A stretch of 64,000 nt of DNA from Skermanella stibiiresistens SB22 (GCF_000576635.1 NZ_AVFL01000005.1:265318-329317); one strand, 5' to 3'; counted from the first letter of the stretch, positions 23,143 to 31,342 are shown. Numbers and translations are program-made. The notes: generated by a model from the letters alone, not told the origin.

Positions 23143-24045
23143 TCAGGGTCGGAGCGCCGCCCGTAGCCGGGGCGTCATGAAGTCCAGGAAAGCGCGGACA
23201 CGGGCGGGCGCCCGGTCCCGCCCGACATAGAGCGCGTGGATCTCCTCCTCGTCCGCCACCGCGTCGTCCAGCACCGTCACCAGCGTTCCGGCCCGCAGGT
23301 CCTGGGCGACATGGAACTCGGCCAAGCGGGCCAATCCCAGACCGAGCAGCGCCAGATGGCGCACCGACTCGCCATTGTTGGCGATGATCGGGGCGTGGAC
23401 CTCCCGATCGACCAGCCGCCCGCCCGAGCGCAGCGGCCAGACGGCGGCGGCCCGGCGGAAGTTGAAGCCCAGGCAGTCATGGCGTTCCAGGTCCGCCGGT
23501 GTCAGCGGCACGCCGCGCGCCTTCAGATAGTCCGGCGAGGCGACGATCCGCCGCCGCACCGTGCCGAGCCGCACCGCCAGCAATGTCGAATCCTCCAGCC
23601 GGCCGACCCGGAAAGCGATATCGACCAGCGCCGCGTGGAGATCGACGACATCGTCGGTGAAGGTCAGGTCCAGCTCGATCCCCGGATACGCGCGCCGGAA
23701 CTCCGGCACCAATGGCAACAGGCAATGGCGGCCGAACGGCACCGAGACGTTGATCCGCAGCACGCCGGTCGGCTCGGCGGCCCCACCCGAGACCTCCGCG
23801 TCCAAGGCATCCAGTTCGGCGAGGATCAATTCGGCCCGGTCGCGGTAGACCTCCCCCTCGCCGGTCAGCCGAAGCCGCCGGGTCGAGCGCTCGATCAGGC
23901 GCACGCCCAGCCGCCGCTCGATACGGCTGATCAGCTTGGCGGTGGATGACGGGGTCATGCCAACGGCCCGGCCCGCCGCACTGAAACTGCCCTCCGCCGC
24001 CACCCGCAGGAAAACCCGCATCTCCCAGGCGCGCTGATCGCTCAT
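23143..24045 (-). CDS. LysR family transcriptional regulator
   Basis: 300-residue LysR regulator. The N-terminal winged HTH reads MRVFLRVAAEGSFSAAGRAVGMTPSSTAKLISRIERRLGVRLIERSTRRLRLT; the remainder is a LysR substrate-binding domain of the CrgA/AaeR-like group. It is divergent from the aldo/keto reductase gene, with a 22-bp imperfect palindrome (24089-24110) in the shared 146-bp promoter. It probably regulates the reductase-SDR-PPC gene set. Inducer unknown. Confidence 0.92.
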   Translation of the reverse strand: MSDQRAWEMRVFLRVAAEGSFSAAGRAVGMTPSSTAKLISRIERRLGVRLIERSTRRLRLTGEGEVYRDRAELILAELDALDAEVSGGAAEPTGVLRINVSVPFGRHCLLPLVPEFRRAYPGIELDLTFTDDVVDLHAALVDIAFRVGRLEDSTLLAVRLGTVRRRIVASPDYLKARGVPLTPADLERHDCLGFNFRRAAAVWPLRSGGRLVDREVHAPIIANNGESVRHLALLGLGLARLAEFHVAQDLRAGTLVTVLDDAVADEEEIHALYVGRDRAPARVRAFLDFMTPRLRAALRP

Positions 24046-24088
24046 CCCGTTCCCCCTCCGCCGTGACCATCAGCGTCACCTTGTCACC

Positions 24089-24110
24089 CAATGACAAAGT
24101 TTTGTGATTG
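24089..24110. promoter_or_regulatory. Candidate LysR binding palindrome
   Basis: CAATGACAAAG (24089-24099) and TTTTGTGATTG (24100-24110) are inverted matches at 9 of 11 positions. It lies between the divergent LysR and aldo/keto reductase genes, as expected for a LysR activation site; T-N11-A spacings are present inside it. Confidence 0.5.
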
Positions 24111-24191
24111 GAAACGCTATTCCGCGAGGACCGCGGCTCCTCATTTGTGGATTCAGCGAACGCCCCAATCCTCGAGAACTGGACTTCGACA

Positions 24192-25016
24192 ATGAAAACC
24201 GTCAGCGCCAATGGCGCCACCATCCCGGCCCTGGGGTTCGGCACGTTCCGGATGCCCGGCGCCGACGTGCTGCGGATGGTGCCGCATGTCCTGGACCTCG
24301 GCTACCGGCACATCGACACGGCGCAGATCTATGGCAACGAGACCGAGGTCGGCGACGCCATCGCCGCTTCCGGTGTCGATCGCGGCGACATCTTCCTGAC
24401 CACCAAGGTCTGGGTCGAAAACTACCGCCGTCCCGCCTTCCTCCGCTCGGTCGATGACAGCCTGACCAAGCTGAGGACCGACCGGGTCGATCTCCTGCTG
24501 CTGCATTGGCCCAACGAGGCCGTTCCGCTGGCCGAGCAGATCGGCGCGCTGAACGAGGTCCACGCGGCGGGCAAGGCGCTCCACATCGGCGTCAGCAACT
24601 TCAACACCGCCCTGATGGCCGAGGCGATCCGGCTGAGCGACGCGCCGCTCGTGACCAACCAGGTCGAATACCATCCCTATATCGACCAATCCGCCGTGCT
24701 GGCCGCCGCGAGGGCCGCCGGGCTCTCCGTCACCGGCTATTACGCCATGGCCGACGGCAAGGTGCTGGCCGATCCCGTCCTGAACGAGATCGCCGGCAAC
24801 CACGGCAAGACGGTGGCGCAGGTCGTGCTCAACTGGCTGGTCGGGCAGGACGGCGTGATCGCCTTGTCCAAGACGGTCGGCGAGGAGCGGGCCAAAGCGA
24901 ACATGGAGATCTTCGACTTCGCCCTGACGGAGGACGAGACGAGGGCGGTCCACGCCCTGGCGCGCCCCGATGGCCGGCTGGTCAGCCCCGGCGGCCTGGC
25001 CCCCGCCTGGGATTGA
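24192..25016 (+). CDS. Aldo/keto reductase (2,5-diketogluconate reductase B-like)
   Basis: 274-residue NADPH-dependent aldo/keto reductase, close in length to DkgB (267). The catalytic tetrad regions are visible: the Asp and Tyr in DTAQIYGNETEVG, the Lys in TTKVWVENY and the His in LLLLHWP. ATG 24192 was chosen because the protein then begins at the normal family position (TVSANGATIPALGFGTFRM); a longer TTG-started form adds 28 unlike residues. It is followed 35 bp later by an SDR gene on the same strand. The substrate is probably an aldehyde or keto sugar. Confidence 0.9.
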   Translation: MKTVSANGATIPALGFGTFRMPGADVLRMVPHVLDLGYRHIDTAQIYGNETEVGDAIAASGVDRGDIFLTTKVWVENYRRPAFLRSVDDSLTKLRTDRVDLLLLHWPNEAVPLAEQIGALNEVHAAGKALHIGVSNFNTALMAEAIRLSDAPLVTNQVEYHPYIDQSAVLAAARAAGLSVTGYYAMADGKVLADPVLNEIAGNHGKTVAQVVLNWLVGQDGVIALSKTVGEERAKANMEIFDFALTEDETRAVHALARPDGRLVSPGGLAPAWD

Positions 25017-25051
25017 TCGACCCCATCCAACTTTTCACAGGAGACCGAGAC

Positions 25052-25846
25052 ATGGACCTTAAACTGACCGGCAAGACCGCCCTGGTGACCGGCTCGACCG
25101 CCGGCATCGGCCTGGAGATCGCCAAGAGCCTCGCCGCCGAGGGAACCAGCGTCGTCATCACCGGACGCTCACAGGCCAAACTGGACGAAGCCGCCGCGAT
25201 CATCACGCGTGCCGCGCCGGGTGGCGCCATTCGAACCATCCTGGCCGATCCGGTGACGGCGGAAGGTGCGGCGGTCCTGGCGCGCGAGTTGCCGGAGGTG
25301 GACATCCTGGTCAACAACCTGGGCATCTACGAATCCAAGGCCTACGCCGACATCACCGACGACGATTGGCGGAAGTTCTTCGAGATCAACGTGCTGAGCG
25401 GCGCCAGACTGGCCCGTCAGTATTTTTCCGGCATGCTGGCGCGCGACTGGGGCCGGATCATCTTCATCTCCAGTGAATCCGCCGTGATGATCCCGCCGGA
25501 CATGATCCATTACGGCATGACCAAGACGGCGCAGCTGGCGATCTCGCGCGGCTTGGCCGCCTTGACCAAGGGAACCGGCGTGACGGTCAACTCGGTCATG
25601 CCGGGCACGACGCGGTCGGAAGGCATCGTCGATTTCCTCAAGAGCACCGCCAGCGACCCCAACGCCCCGGCCGCCGAGATCGAGGCCGCGTTCTTCGCCA
25701 AGGACCGCCCGACCTCGCTGATCCAGCGGATGATCGAGCCCGAGGAGGTCGCCAGCCTCGTGACCTATCTCGCCAGCCCCCGGTCGGCGGCGACCAATGG
25801 CGCGGCGCTGCGCGTCGACGGCGGCATCACCCCGACGGTCGTCTGA
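25052..25846 (+). CDS. Short-chain dehydrogenase/reductase
   Basis: 264-residue classical SDR with the cofactor motif TGSTAGIGLEIA (about residues 13-24), NNLG, and the catalytic YGMTK (Tyr-xxx-Lys) preceded by the Ser in ISSESA. It ends with GAALRVDGGITPTVV as typical SDRs do. The ATG has AGGAG 8 nt upstream. It follows the aldo/keto reductase and precedes the PPC-domain gene by 10 bp, so the three are probably one transcript under the divergent LysR. Substrate unknown. Confidence 0.92.
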   Translation: MDLKLTGKTALVTGSTAGIGLEIAKSLAAEGTSVVITGRSQAKLDEAAAIITRAAPGGAIRTILADPVTAEGAAVLARELPEVDILVNNLGIYESKAYADITDDDWRKFFEINVLSGARLARQYFSGMLARDWGRIIFISSESAVMIPPDMIHYGMTKTAQLAISRGLAALTKGTGVTVNSVMPGTTRSEGIVDFLKSTASDPNAPAAEIEAAFFAKDRPTSLIQRMIEPEEVASLVTYLASPRSAATNGAALRVDGGITPTVV

Positions 25847-25856
25847 GAGGGTGGTC

Positions 25857-26300
25857 ATGACCGACGCCTCCCCGCCGCGCCACATCGAGACACCGACCGG
25901 TTATCTGATGGTCCTGCGCCAGGGCGACGACCTGTTCGCCCGCCTGGAGGCGCTGATGCGGGACCGTCAGGTGCCGTCGGCCAGCTTCGTCGGCTTCGGC
26001 TTCGCCGGCAAGGTGACCTTCGGGTTCTACGATTTCGATCGCAAGCGGTACGATCCGAAGACCTATCGGAACCTTGAGCTGACCAACATGACCGGGACAC
26101 TGGCCTGGAAGGACGGCGAACCCTCCGTCCACGCCCATGGCGTGGCGGGCGACAAGACCTTCGCCACGGTCGGCGGCCATCTGCTCGGGCTGACGGTCGG
26201 CACCGGATCGCTGGAGATCACGATCACGGTCCACGGTGAAAGGCTGAACCGAGAGGTCGACCCCTCTATCGGGGCCAACGTGCTGTCGCTCTCCCCCTAG
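25857..26300 (+). CDS. PPC (DUF296) domain protein
   Basis: 147-residue protein consisting of one PPC/DUF296 domain, the small trimeric fold also found in plant AT-hook proteins and in many uncharacterised bacterial single-domain proteins. Typical features are SASFVGFGFAGKVTFGFYDFDRKRY, LELTNMTGTLA and the VGGHLLGLTVGTGSLEITI core with the conserved GGH. No AT-hook is present, so DNA binding is not implied. ATG 25857 lies 10 bp after the SDR stop with GAGGG upstream, indicating co-transcription. Confidence 0.85.
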   Translation: MTDASPPRHIETPTGYLMVLRQGDDLFARLEALMRDRQVPSASFVGFGFAGKVTFGFYDFDRKRYDPKTYRNLELTNMTGTLAWKDGEPSVHAHGVAGDKTFATVGGHLLGLTVGTGSLEITITVHGERLNREVDPSIGANVLSLSP

Positions 26301-26317
26301 GGGAGAGTACTCCCGGC

Positions 26318-26956
26318 TCAATAGCCGGCGTAGCGGCCGGGCTTGTGGTTGAAGGCCAGGACGAGGTTCATCGTCCCGGCCGTCAGCACCGACAACCCGA
26401 CCGTGCGGAGGTCGAAGAGGAACAGCGACACCAGCAGGATGACGCAGTCGAACGCCAGTTGGACATAGCCGGCGCGCCAGCCGCGCCGCTCCTGGAGGTA
26501 CAGGGCCAGGATGCCGATCCCGCCGACGCTGGACCGGTGCCGCGCCAGCGCCAGCAGCCCCATCCCCAGCAGAACGCCGCTGAACAGGGCGCAGAAGATG
26601 GGATCGAGCCGCGACAGCGTCATCCACATCGGCAGGAAAGACGCCAGCCAGCCGACCGCCAGCGTCGCGATCAGGGTCTTGACGGCGAAACCCGTGCCCA
26701 GCGTGCGCTTGGCGAAATAGAGGAACGGGATGTTGAGCCCGATGAACAGCCATCCCGACGGCAGCGCCGTGACATAGGACAGCAGCAGGGCGACACCCGC
26801 CATGCCACCGGTCACCAGCATGCTCTGGCGCAGCAGGTACAATCCGACGCCGCAAAACATCACGCCGATGAACAGCGCGTGCGAGTCGTCCAGCAAGGTG
26901 TGCCGGACCTTGTTGTCCGTGATGTCGTTCGTACTGGCATCCATCCGCGCGGCCAT
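26318..26956 (-). CDS. YitT family membrane protein
   Basis: 212-residue inner-membrane protein of the YitT/DUF161-type family, function unknown. About five or six hydrophobic segments are visible, including ALFIGVMFCGVGLYLLRQSMLVTGGMAGVALLLSYVT, LIATLAVGWLASFLPMW and CALFSGVLLGMGLLALA. The RHRSSVGGIGILALYLQ motif is typical of the family. Start 26956 has AGGAG 6 nt upstream and was chosen over 27016. It is convergent with the PPC-domain gene, with only 17 bp between stops. Confidence 0.85.
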   Translation of the reverse strand: MAARMDASTNDITDNKVRHTLLDDSHALFIGVMFCGVGLYLLRQSMLVTGGMAGVALLLSYVTALPSGWLFIGLNIPFLYFAKRTLGTGFAVKTLIATLAVGWLASFLPMWMTLSRLDPIFCALFSGVLLGMGLLALARHRSSVGGIGILALYLQERRGWRAGYVQLAFDCVILLVSLFLFDLRTVGLSVLTAGTMNLVLAFNHKPGRYAGY

Positions 26957-27012
26957 GGCGTCTCCTGGTTCGGCACACCTATTGTGCACCGCAACCAAGC
27001 GTCCCGCCAGCC

Positions 27013-27255
27013 TCAACCCTTGGCGGGTTTCTTCCGGGTCCGTCCGCGCCGCCCCTCGGCCTCACCCTCCTTCCGCTGGACGAACAGGCGTCCGGCCTGC
27101 ATCGCGGCGGCGCGACTAATGTAGTTGCCGCAGTCGAACCGTTGGCCGTCGAACGTCACCACCAGCGTGAACTTCTGGGGACCAGTCTCATCGACCTGGA
27201 TCGCGGCGGGGGTTTCCGATGGCAAGGGACTTCCTTCCAAAAGCTTAGTCGTCAT
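27013..27255 (-). CDS. Small conserved-looking hypothetical protein
   Basis: 80-residue soluble protein, MTTKLLEG...KKPAKG, with a compact beta-rich core (QKFTLVVTFDGQRFDCGNYISRAAAMQAGRLFV) and a basic tail RKEGEAEGRRGRTRKKPAKG that could bind nucleic acid. ATG 27255 has AGG 7 nt upstream; an upstream in-frame start would add 11 residues. It lies 56 bp ahead of the YitT gene on the same strand and may share its transcript. Family not recognised. Confidence 0.6.
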   Translation of the reverse strand: MTTKLLEGSPLPSETPAAIQVDETGPQKFTLVVTFDGQRFDCGNYISRAAAMQAGRLFVQRKEGEAEGRRGRTRKKPAKG

Positions 27256-27482
27256 ATGAAACCTGGCTGGTGCCAAGTGGAACCGCACTGACTAATTATA
27301 AGGGCACTTTCCTGAGACCGCATTCCCTTCGGGTACGTTGTCCGCACCGAAATGGCGCTTCGCCCCACATCGAAAGCGGCGGCGCACCCTGATGGAGGGA
27401 ATGGGATGGAGGGAATGGAATGCGTGGTTTGAGAACGATGATCCCCTGCCCCAAACACGAACTTTCGTAGATCGTCACCGTC

Positions 27483-28373
27483 ATGGCGAGAAGAACCGAA
27501 ACCGCCCGCTGGCTCCGCCGTCACGTGGGTTATCCGCTGGAGGCGATACCGCTCCTCACGATCCACACCCTCTTCAGGCTGCTGCCGCTCGACGTGGCGT
27601 CGCGCCTGGGCGGCTGGCTCGGCCGAACCATCGGCCCCCGTCTGGCGGCGTCGCGGAAGGCGCGGCGCAACCTGGAGCGGGCGCTTCCCGAACTGACGCC
27701 GGAACGCCGCGAATCGATCCTGGTCGGGATGTGGGATAATCTGGGCCGCGTCTTCGCGGAATACCCGCACCTCGACGAGATCTGGCGCCGCACCGAGGTC
27801 GTGGGAGCCGACATCGTCCGCGGCCTCGCCGCCGCCAAGACACCCGCCCTGTTCTTCTCGGCCCATATCGGTAATTGGGAACTGAACCTGATGGGCGCCA
27901 CGCGGAACGGCCTGCCCGTCACCGCCGTCTACCGCCGCCCCAACAACCCGGCGGCCAGCCGGATGATCGACCGGTCCCGCTCCGTCATTGGAAGCAAGCT
28001 GGTGCCGAAGGGCCGCGACGGCGCCAAGGAGGTTCTGGCGACGCTACGGAACCGGGGAGCCGTCTGCATGCTGGTCGACCAGAAGATGAACGACGGCATT
28101 CCCGTGCCGTTCTTCGGCCGCGACGCCATGACCGCCCCCGCCATCGCGCAACTGGCCTACCGCTACGATTGCGCGGTCGTGCCGGCGGTCGTGGAGCGGG
28201 TCGAGGGCACCCGCTTCCGCCTGACGATCTCACCGCCGCTGGAACTTGGCGGGACCGGCGACAAGGAGGCGGATGTCCGATCTGTGATGTCGCATATCAA
28301 CGGAATGATCGAGGACTGGGTGCGCGCCCGACCGGAACAGTGGCTCTGGCTACACCGACGCTGGCCGGACTAA
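27483..28373 (+). CDS. Lipid A biosynthesis acyltransferase (LpxL/HtrB family)
   Basis: 296-residue membrane-associated acyltransferase of the LpxL/LpxM family, which adds secondary acyl chains to lipid A precursors. The HX4E catalytic motif is present as HIGNWE (H128, E133), followed by the family motif VYRRPNNPAASRMIDRSR and the glycine/aspartate-rich region MLVDQKMNDGIPVPFFGRDAMTAPA. The N-terminus carries one hydrophobic segment (LEAIPLLTIHTLFRLLPL). It stands alone. Whether it acts on Kdo2-lipid A or on another lipid, such as ornithine lipid, is not decided by sequence alone. Confidence 0.87.
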   Translation: MARRTETARWLRRHVGYPLEAIPLLTIHTLFRLLPLDVASRLGGWLGRTIGPRLAASRKARRNLERALPELTPERRESILVGMWDNLGRVFAEYPHLDEIWRRTEVVGADIVRGLAAAKTPALFFSAHIGNWELNLMGATRNGLPVTAVYRRPNNPAASRMIDRSRSVIGSKLVPKGRDGAKEVLATLRNRGAVCMLVDQKMNDGIPVPFFGRDAMTAPAIAQLAYRYDCAVVPAVVERVEGTRFRLTISPPLELGGTGDKEADVRSVMSHINGMIEDWVRARPEQWLWLHRRWPD

Positions 28374-28576
28374 GAAAAGGCCATCCAAGATCTGGTGGCG
28401 GCTGGAGGCGTCGCTCTCGAAAGGAGCGCGCCGCCTTTCCTTCCGCATATACGCCCGCAGAACATTAACCACTCGACTCGGTAACTTTTATCATGAGATT
28501 CGGCTGCGACGCAGGGGCGGTAATGGCGTCGCGCGCACCAATGTACTGAAACTTCCTCGGTTCACGGGAGGATGAA

Positions 28577-29344
28577 ATGCGTTTTCACTGGGTCAATCCC
28601 GTGCTCTTGATCTCGGCCGCTGTTCTATTGCCGGCATGCCAAACCGATATGCTAACCAACAGGCTTTCGGATGTGATGAAGATCGGTGACACGGCCGTCA
28701 AATCGGCGTCCTTGACCGACAAGGATGTCTCGCGGGAAGCGGCCGCGAGCATCAAGCAAATGGATAAGCAAAACCGCGTCGCCGGCGCCAATGATCCTTA
28801 TTCGGTCCGCTTGAGGAAGATCACGAAGCCGTTCAAGACGGTCAACGGCGTCCCGCTCGACTTCAAGGTTTACTTGACAGACGATGTCAACGCATTCGCC
28901 ATGCCTGATGGCAGCGTCCGCGTTTTCAGCGGCCTGATGGACCAGATGGGCGATGACGAACTTCTCTTCGTGATCGGCCATGAAATCGGTCATGTTTACC
29001 ATGGCCACGCGCTGGAGAAGATGCGCCTAGCCCACGCGACGACCGCCGCGCGCGGTTCACTGACCTTCTTCGAAGGTACGCTTGGCCAACTCGCGGGATC
29101 GCAGATGGGGGGCTTGGCCGAGGGATTGATCAACGCCCAATTCTCCCAGGCGGAAGAAAAACAGGCCGATGACTATGGTGCCGAGATGCTGACCAAGACC
29201 GGCGCGCCGCGAAGCGCCGCCGTAACCGCCCTGACGAAGCTGAGCAATGGCCAGAGGCTGGGGCCGTTCTCGCAGTTCCTGTCGTCGCACCCGGATCCCT
29301 TGGACCGCGCCGAAAGGATAGAGCAAGGGATTGCCGCCAACTGA
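28577..29344 (+). CDS. M48 family metalloprotease lipoprotein
   Basis: 255-residue periplasmic zinc peptidase. The N-terminus is a lipoprotein signal (NPVLLISAAVLLPAC, lipidation at Cys21). The zinc-binding HEIGH motif (H135-H139) lies in DELLFVIGHEIGHVYHGH, and the third-ligand region is EEKQADDYGAEML. It resembles LoiP/YggG-type outer-membrane quality-control proteases (BepA relatives without TPR). The start has GGGAGG upstream (CACGGGAGGATGAAATG). It is monocistronic, with 203 bp of unremarkable sequence before it. Confidence 0.9.
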   Translation: MRFHWVNPVLLISAAVLLPACQTDMLTNRLSDVMKIGDTAVKSASLTDKDVSREAAASIKQMDKQNRVAGANDPYSVRLRKITKPFKTVNGVPLDFKVYLTDDVNAFAMPDGSVRVFSGLMDQMGDDELLFVIGHEIGHVYHGHALEKMRLAHATTAARGSLTFFEGTLGQLAGSQMGGLAEGLINAQFSQAEEKQADDYGAEMLTKTGAPRSAAVTALTKLSNGQRLGPFSQFLSSHPDPLDRAERIEQGIAAN

Positions 29345-29399
29345 GGGCCGGATCGATCCGGCGGAGACGGTGGTCCAGCCGGTCTTCCGCCCGTCCGAA

Positions 29400-29531
29400 T
29401 CACTCCGCCGACCCAGGGTGCTTGTCGGCGGGGTCGTCGTGATCGAGCCCGTCCCAGCGATAAGCGGCATACCCGAGGGCAACGACGACGATCGGCATCA
29501 CCACGTAGGCGAAGAACCACATTCCGTTCAT
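29400..29531 (-). CDS. Small membrane protein, second gene of a pair
   Basis: 43-residue protein MNGMWFFAYVVMPIVVVALGYAAYRWDG... with one transmembrane helix and an acidic/polar tail. GGGAGG lies 7 nt before the ATG at 29531, which overlaps the stop of the preceding small gene in an ATGA arrangement, a strong sign of real translation. The tight coupling with another small membrane protein suggests they act together, possibly as subunits or chaperones of a larger membrane complex. Family unknown. Confidence 0.7.
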   Translation of the reverse strand: MNGMWFFAYVVMPIVVVALGYAAYRWDGLDHDDPADKHPGSAE

Positions 29532-29755
29532 TTCATGCCTCCCAGCGTCTTCCGGGCTATCAGGTGAAGCCCCTCCGCCGCCGAGATCCACGCGACACTG
29601 CCGAAAGCCAGCGCCAGCCGCGAACCGCTGACTGGGCTTGTACCAAATGGGAAGCCAACGGCGGGGCCGAAAACCCCAACCGTCACGCAGGCGGTCGACG
29701 CGCGGTCGAGGGCGTTCGCGATGAGCTTAACCCGCTCATTGTGGATCAGGCTCAC
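29528..29755 (-). CDS. Small membrane protein, first gene of a pair
   Basis: About 75 residues from a GTG start (29755; AGG 7 nt upstream); an ATG at 29791 would add 12 residues. It opens with a polar NERVKLIANALDRAS helix, then two hydrophobic segments (TACVTVGVFGPAVGFPFG and LALAFGSVAWISAAEGLHLIAR). This two-helix pattern, ending GLHLIARKTL, is familiar from uncharacterised small proteins of alphaproteobacteria. It overlaps the next small gene by 4 bp. Confidence 0.65.
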   Translation of the reverse strand: MSLIHNERVKLIANALDRASTACVTVGVFGPAVGFPFGTSPVSGSRLALAFGSVAWISAAEGLHLIARKTLGGMK

Positions 29756-29830
29756 GGTCCAACCTGCTATTCGATGGCTTGAAGGCCGCATCGCCGCGCC
29801 GTCGCGCGTGGAAGCCTACCCGCTCTATAA

Positions 29831-29854
29831 AACGCCAAGCAAAAACTTGGCGTT
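29831..29854 (-). terminator. Intrinsic terminator of tRNA-Gln
   Basis: AACGCCAAG (29831-29839) and CTTGGCGTT (29846-29854) form a perfect 9-bp stem with a 6-nt loop. Read on the minus strand the stem ends in GCGTTTTATAG, supplying a short U-tract. It lies 73 bp beyond the 3' end of the tRNA-Gln gene. Confidence 0.7.
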
Positions 29855-29927
29855 GTGTCGCAACTCTCCTCGACGAGGTGAGTTCCGGAAAAACAACGAT
29901 TTCCAGGTCCAATTTCATAGGGATAGC

Positions 29928-30002
29928 TGGTTGGGGCGGGAGGGATCGAACCTCCGAATGGCGGTACCAAAAACCGCTGCCTTACCGCTTGGCGACGCCC
30001 CA
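29928..30002 (-). tRNA. tRNA-Gln (anticodon TTG)
   Basis: 75-nt tRNA read on the minus strand. The acceptor stem TGGGGCG pairs with CGCCCCA, followed by discriminator A and an encoded CCA (29928-29930). The anticodon arm is GCGGT-TTTTGGT-ACCGC, giving anticodon TTG, and the T arm contains GGTTCGATCC. A promoter is visible at 30019-30047 and a terminator at 29831-29854, so it appears to be a single-gene transcript. Confidence 0.95.
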
Positions 30003-30018
30003 GCCATGAACGGGGCGG

Positions 30019-30047
30019 ACCATAGCCAGAAATTCCAGTCACCGCAA
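30019..30047 (-). promoter_or_regulatory. Promoter of tRNA-Gln
   Basis: On the minus strand TTGCGG (30042-30047) and TATGGT (30019-30024) are separated by exactly 17 bp and end 16 bp before the 5' end of the tRNA. It is followed by a GC-rich CCGCCCC discriminator of the kind found at stable-RNA promoters. Confidence 0.65.
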
Positions 30048-30131
30048 GCGGTCGGTAAAGCAGATTGTCATGACGCCCTGGCATCGTCCCGTCATGCCTT
30101 AACCACATGGGAGACGCGTCGGAGAATCCGT

Positions 30132-30159
30132 TTGACGCACTGCGGTGTGTTATTATATT
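30132..30159 (+). promoter_or_regulatory. Promoter of the metNIQ leader
   Basis: TTGACG (30132-30137) and TATATT (30154-30159) are 16 bp apart, placing the transcript start within a few bases of the 5' stem of the SAM-II aptamer at 30169. Confidence 0.65.
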
Positions 30160-30167
30160 GGAATTCA

Positions 30168-30226
30168 CAGCGCCGATTTGAGCACCAGCTTGCGGGCGCT
30201 TTATAAATGCGGCTAAAGGCGTGGGG
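30168..30226 (+). promoter_or_regulatory. SAM-II riboswitch upstream of metN
   Basis: This matches the alphaproteobacterial SAM-II (metA motif) aptamer. P1 is AGCGCC (30169-30174) with GGCGCT (30195-30200); the loop starts with the conserved GATTTGA; the 3' part ATAAATGCGGCTAAAGG (30203-30219) is nearly the consensus. Loop bases TTGCG (30190-30194) can pair with TGCGG (30208-30212) to give the H-type pseudoknot. It senses S-adenosylmethionine and lies 54 nt before metN, with a terminator between, fitting repression of methionine uptake when SAM is plentiful. Confidence 0.87.
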
Positions 30227-30228
30227 AT

Positions 30229-30267
30229 CCGCCCGGCATGGCTGCTGTTGGCGGGTTTTTTGTTTTT
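30229..30267 (+). terminator. Intrinsic terminator (attenuator) between SAM-II and metN
   Basis: CCGCC (30229-30233) pairs with GGCGG (30250-30254), followed at once by GTTTTTTGTTTTT. The left arm can instead pair with GGCG at 30218-30221 inside the aptamer tail (CGCC 30230-30233), giving a simple anti-terminator that SAM binding would disrupt. Confidence 0.7.
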
Positions 30268-30280
30268 GTGGGGATTGAGG

Positions 30281-31342
30281 ATGATCGAGTTCCAAGGCGT
30301 CGAGAAGGTGTTTTCCGGACGGGGCGGCGGACCGGAGGTTCGGGCGCTCGACGGGATCGACCTGTCGATCGGACGCGGCGAGATCTTTGGCATCATCGGC
30401 CGCAGCGGTGCCGGCAAGAGCACGCTGATCCGGGTGGTGAACATGCTGGAACGGCCGACCGCCGGAAGCGTCTCCGTCGATGGGGTCGACATGGCGGCCT
30501 TGGACGGCGCCGGCCTGCGCGACGCCCGGCGCGCCATTGGCATGATCTTCCAGCACTTCAACCTGCTGTCGTCGCGCACCGTGTACGACAATGTGGCGCT
30601 GCCGCTGGAATTGGCCGGGCTGAGGAAATCCGAGATCAAGGCCAAGGTCGAGCCGCTGCTGGAGCTGGTCGGCCTCGGCGACAAGCGTGACCGCTATCCC
30701 GCCGAGTTGAGCGGCGGCCAGAAGCAGCGGGTCGGCATCGCCCGCGCCTTGTCGAGCGAGCCCAAGGTGCTGCTGTGCGACGAGGCGACCTCCGCCCTCG
30801 ACCCGGAGACGACGACCTCGATCCTGCGCCTGCTGGCCGACATCAACGCCAAGCTGGGCCTGACCATCGTGCTGATCACCCACGAGATGGCGGTGATCAA
30901 GGAGATCTGCCACCGCGTCGCGGTGATGGAATCCGGCACGATCATCGAGCGCGGCGATGTCTTCGACGTGTTCACGGCGCCGCGCCACGCGACCACCCGG
31001 AGCTTCGTCTCCTCCGTCGTCGGGGCGGAACTGCCGGAGACGCTGAGCGAGCGGCTGGTCGCGGAGCCGGTCGCCGGCGGCAACGCGGTGCTGCGCATCA
31101 CCTTCAAGGGTGCCATGGCCAACACGCCGATCATCAGCCAGCTGACCCGCCGCTTCGGGCTCGACCTCAACATCCTGCACGGCAGGATCGACCACATCCA
31201 GGACGCTCCGTTCGGCGTGCTGGTGGTCGAAGCGGTCGGAGCCGCCGACGCTGTGCAGTCCGCCATCTCATTCATCAACGCCAACAACCTATCGGTGGAG
31301 GTCCTGGGCCATGTCCCCGCAAATCTTCGAGCTGCTGGTTAA
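30281..31342 (+). CDS. metN: Methionine ABC transporter ATP-binding protein
   Basis: 353-residue ATPase of the MetNIQ importer for methionine. It has Walker A GRSGAGKST, the Q-loop region IFQHFNLLSSRTVYDNVALPLE typical of MetN, signature LSGGQKQRVGIARAL, Walker B VLLCDEATSALD, and a C-terminal NIL regulatory domain (about residues 265-340: AVLRITFKGAMANTPIISQLTRRFGLDLNILHGRID). NIL binds methionine to give trans-inhibition. ATG 30281 is the normal family start; an in-frame GTG at 30221 lies inside the riboswitch. It overlaps metI by 32 bp and is controlled by the SAM-II/terminator leader. Confidence 0.95.
   Translation: MIEFQGVEKVFSGRGGGPEVRALDGIDLSIGRGEIFGIIGRSGAGKSTLIRVVNMLERPTAGSVSVDGVDMAALDGAGLRDARRAIGMIFQHFNLLSSRTVYDNVALPLELAGLRKSEIKAKVEPLLELVGLGDKRDRYPAELSGGQKQRVGIARALSSEPKVLLCDEATSALDPETTTSILRLLADINAKLGLTIVLITHEMAVIKEICHRVAVMESGTIIERGDVFDVFTAPRHATTRSFVSSVVGAELPETLSERLVAEPVAGGNAVLRITFKGAMANTPIISQLTRRFGLDLNILHGRIDHIQDAPFGVLVVEAVGAADAVQSAISFINANNLSVEVLGHVPANLRAAG

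Noticed and set aside
30221..30280. GTG start for a longer MetN (20 extra hydrophobic residues)
   Set aside because: It begins inside the SAM-II aptamer tail and runs through the terminator; MetN family proteins begin at MIEFQ.
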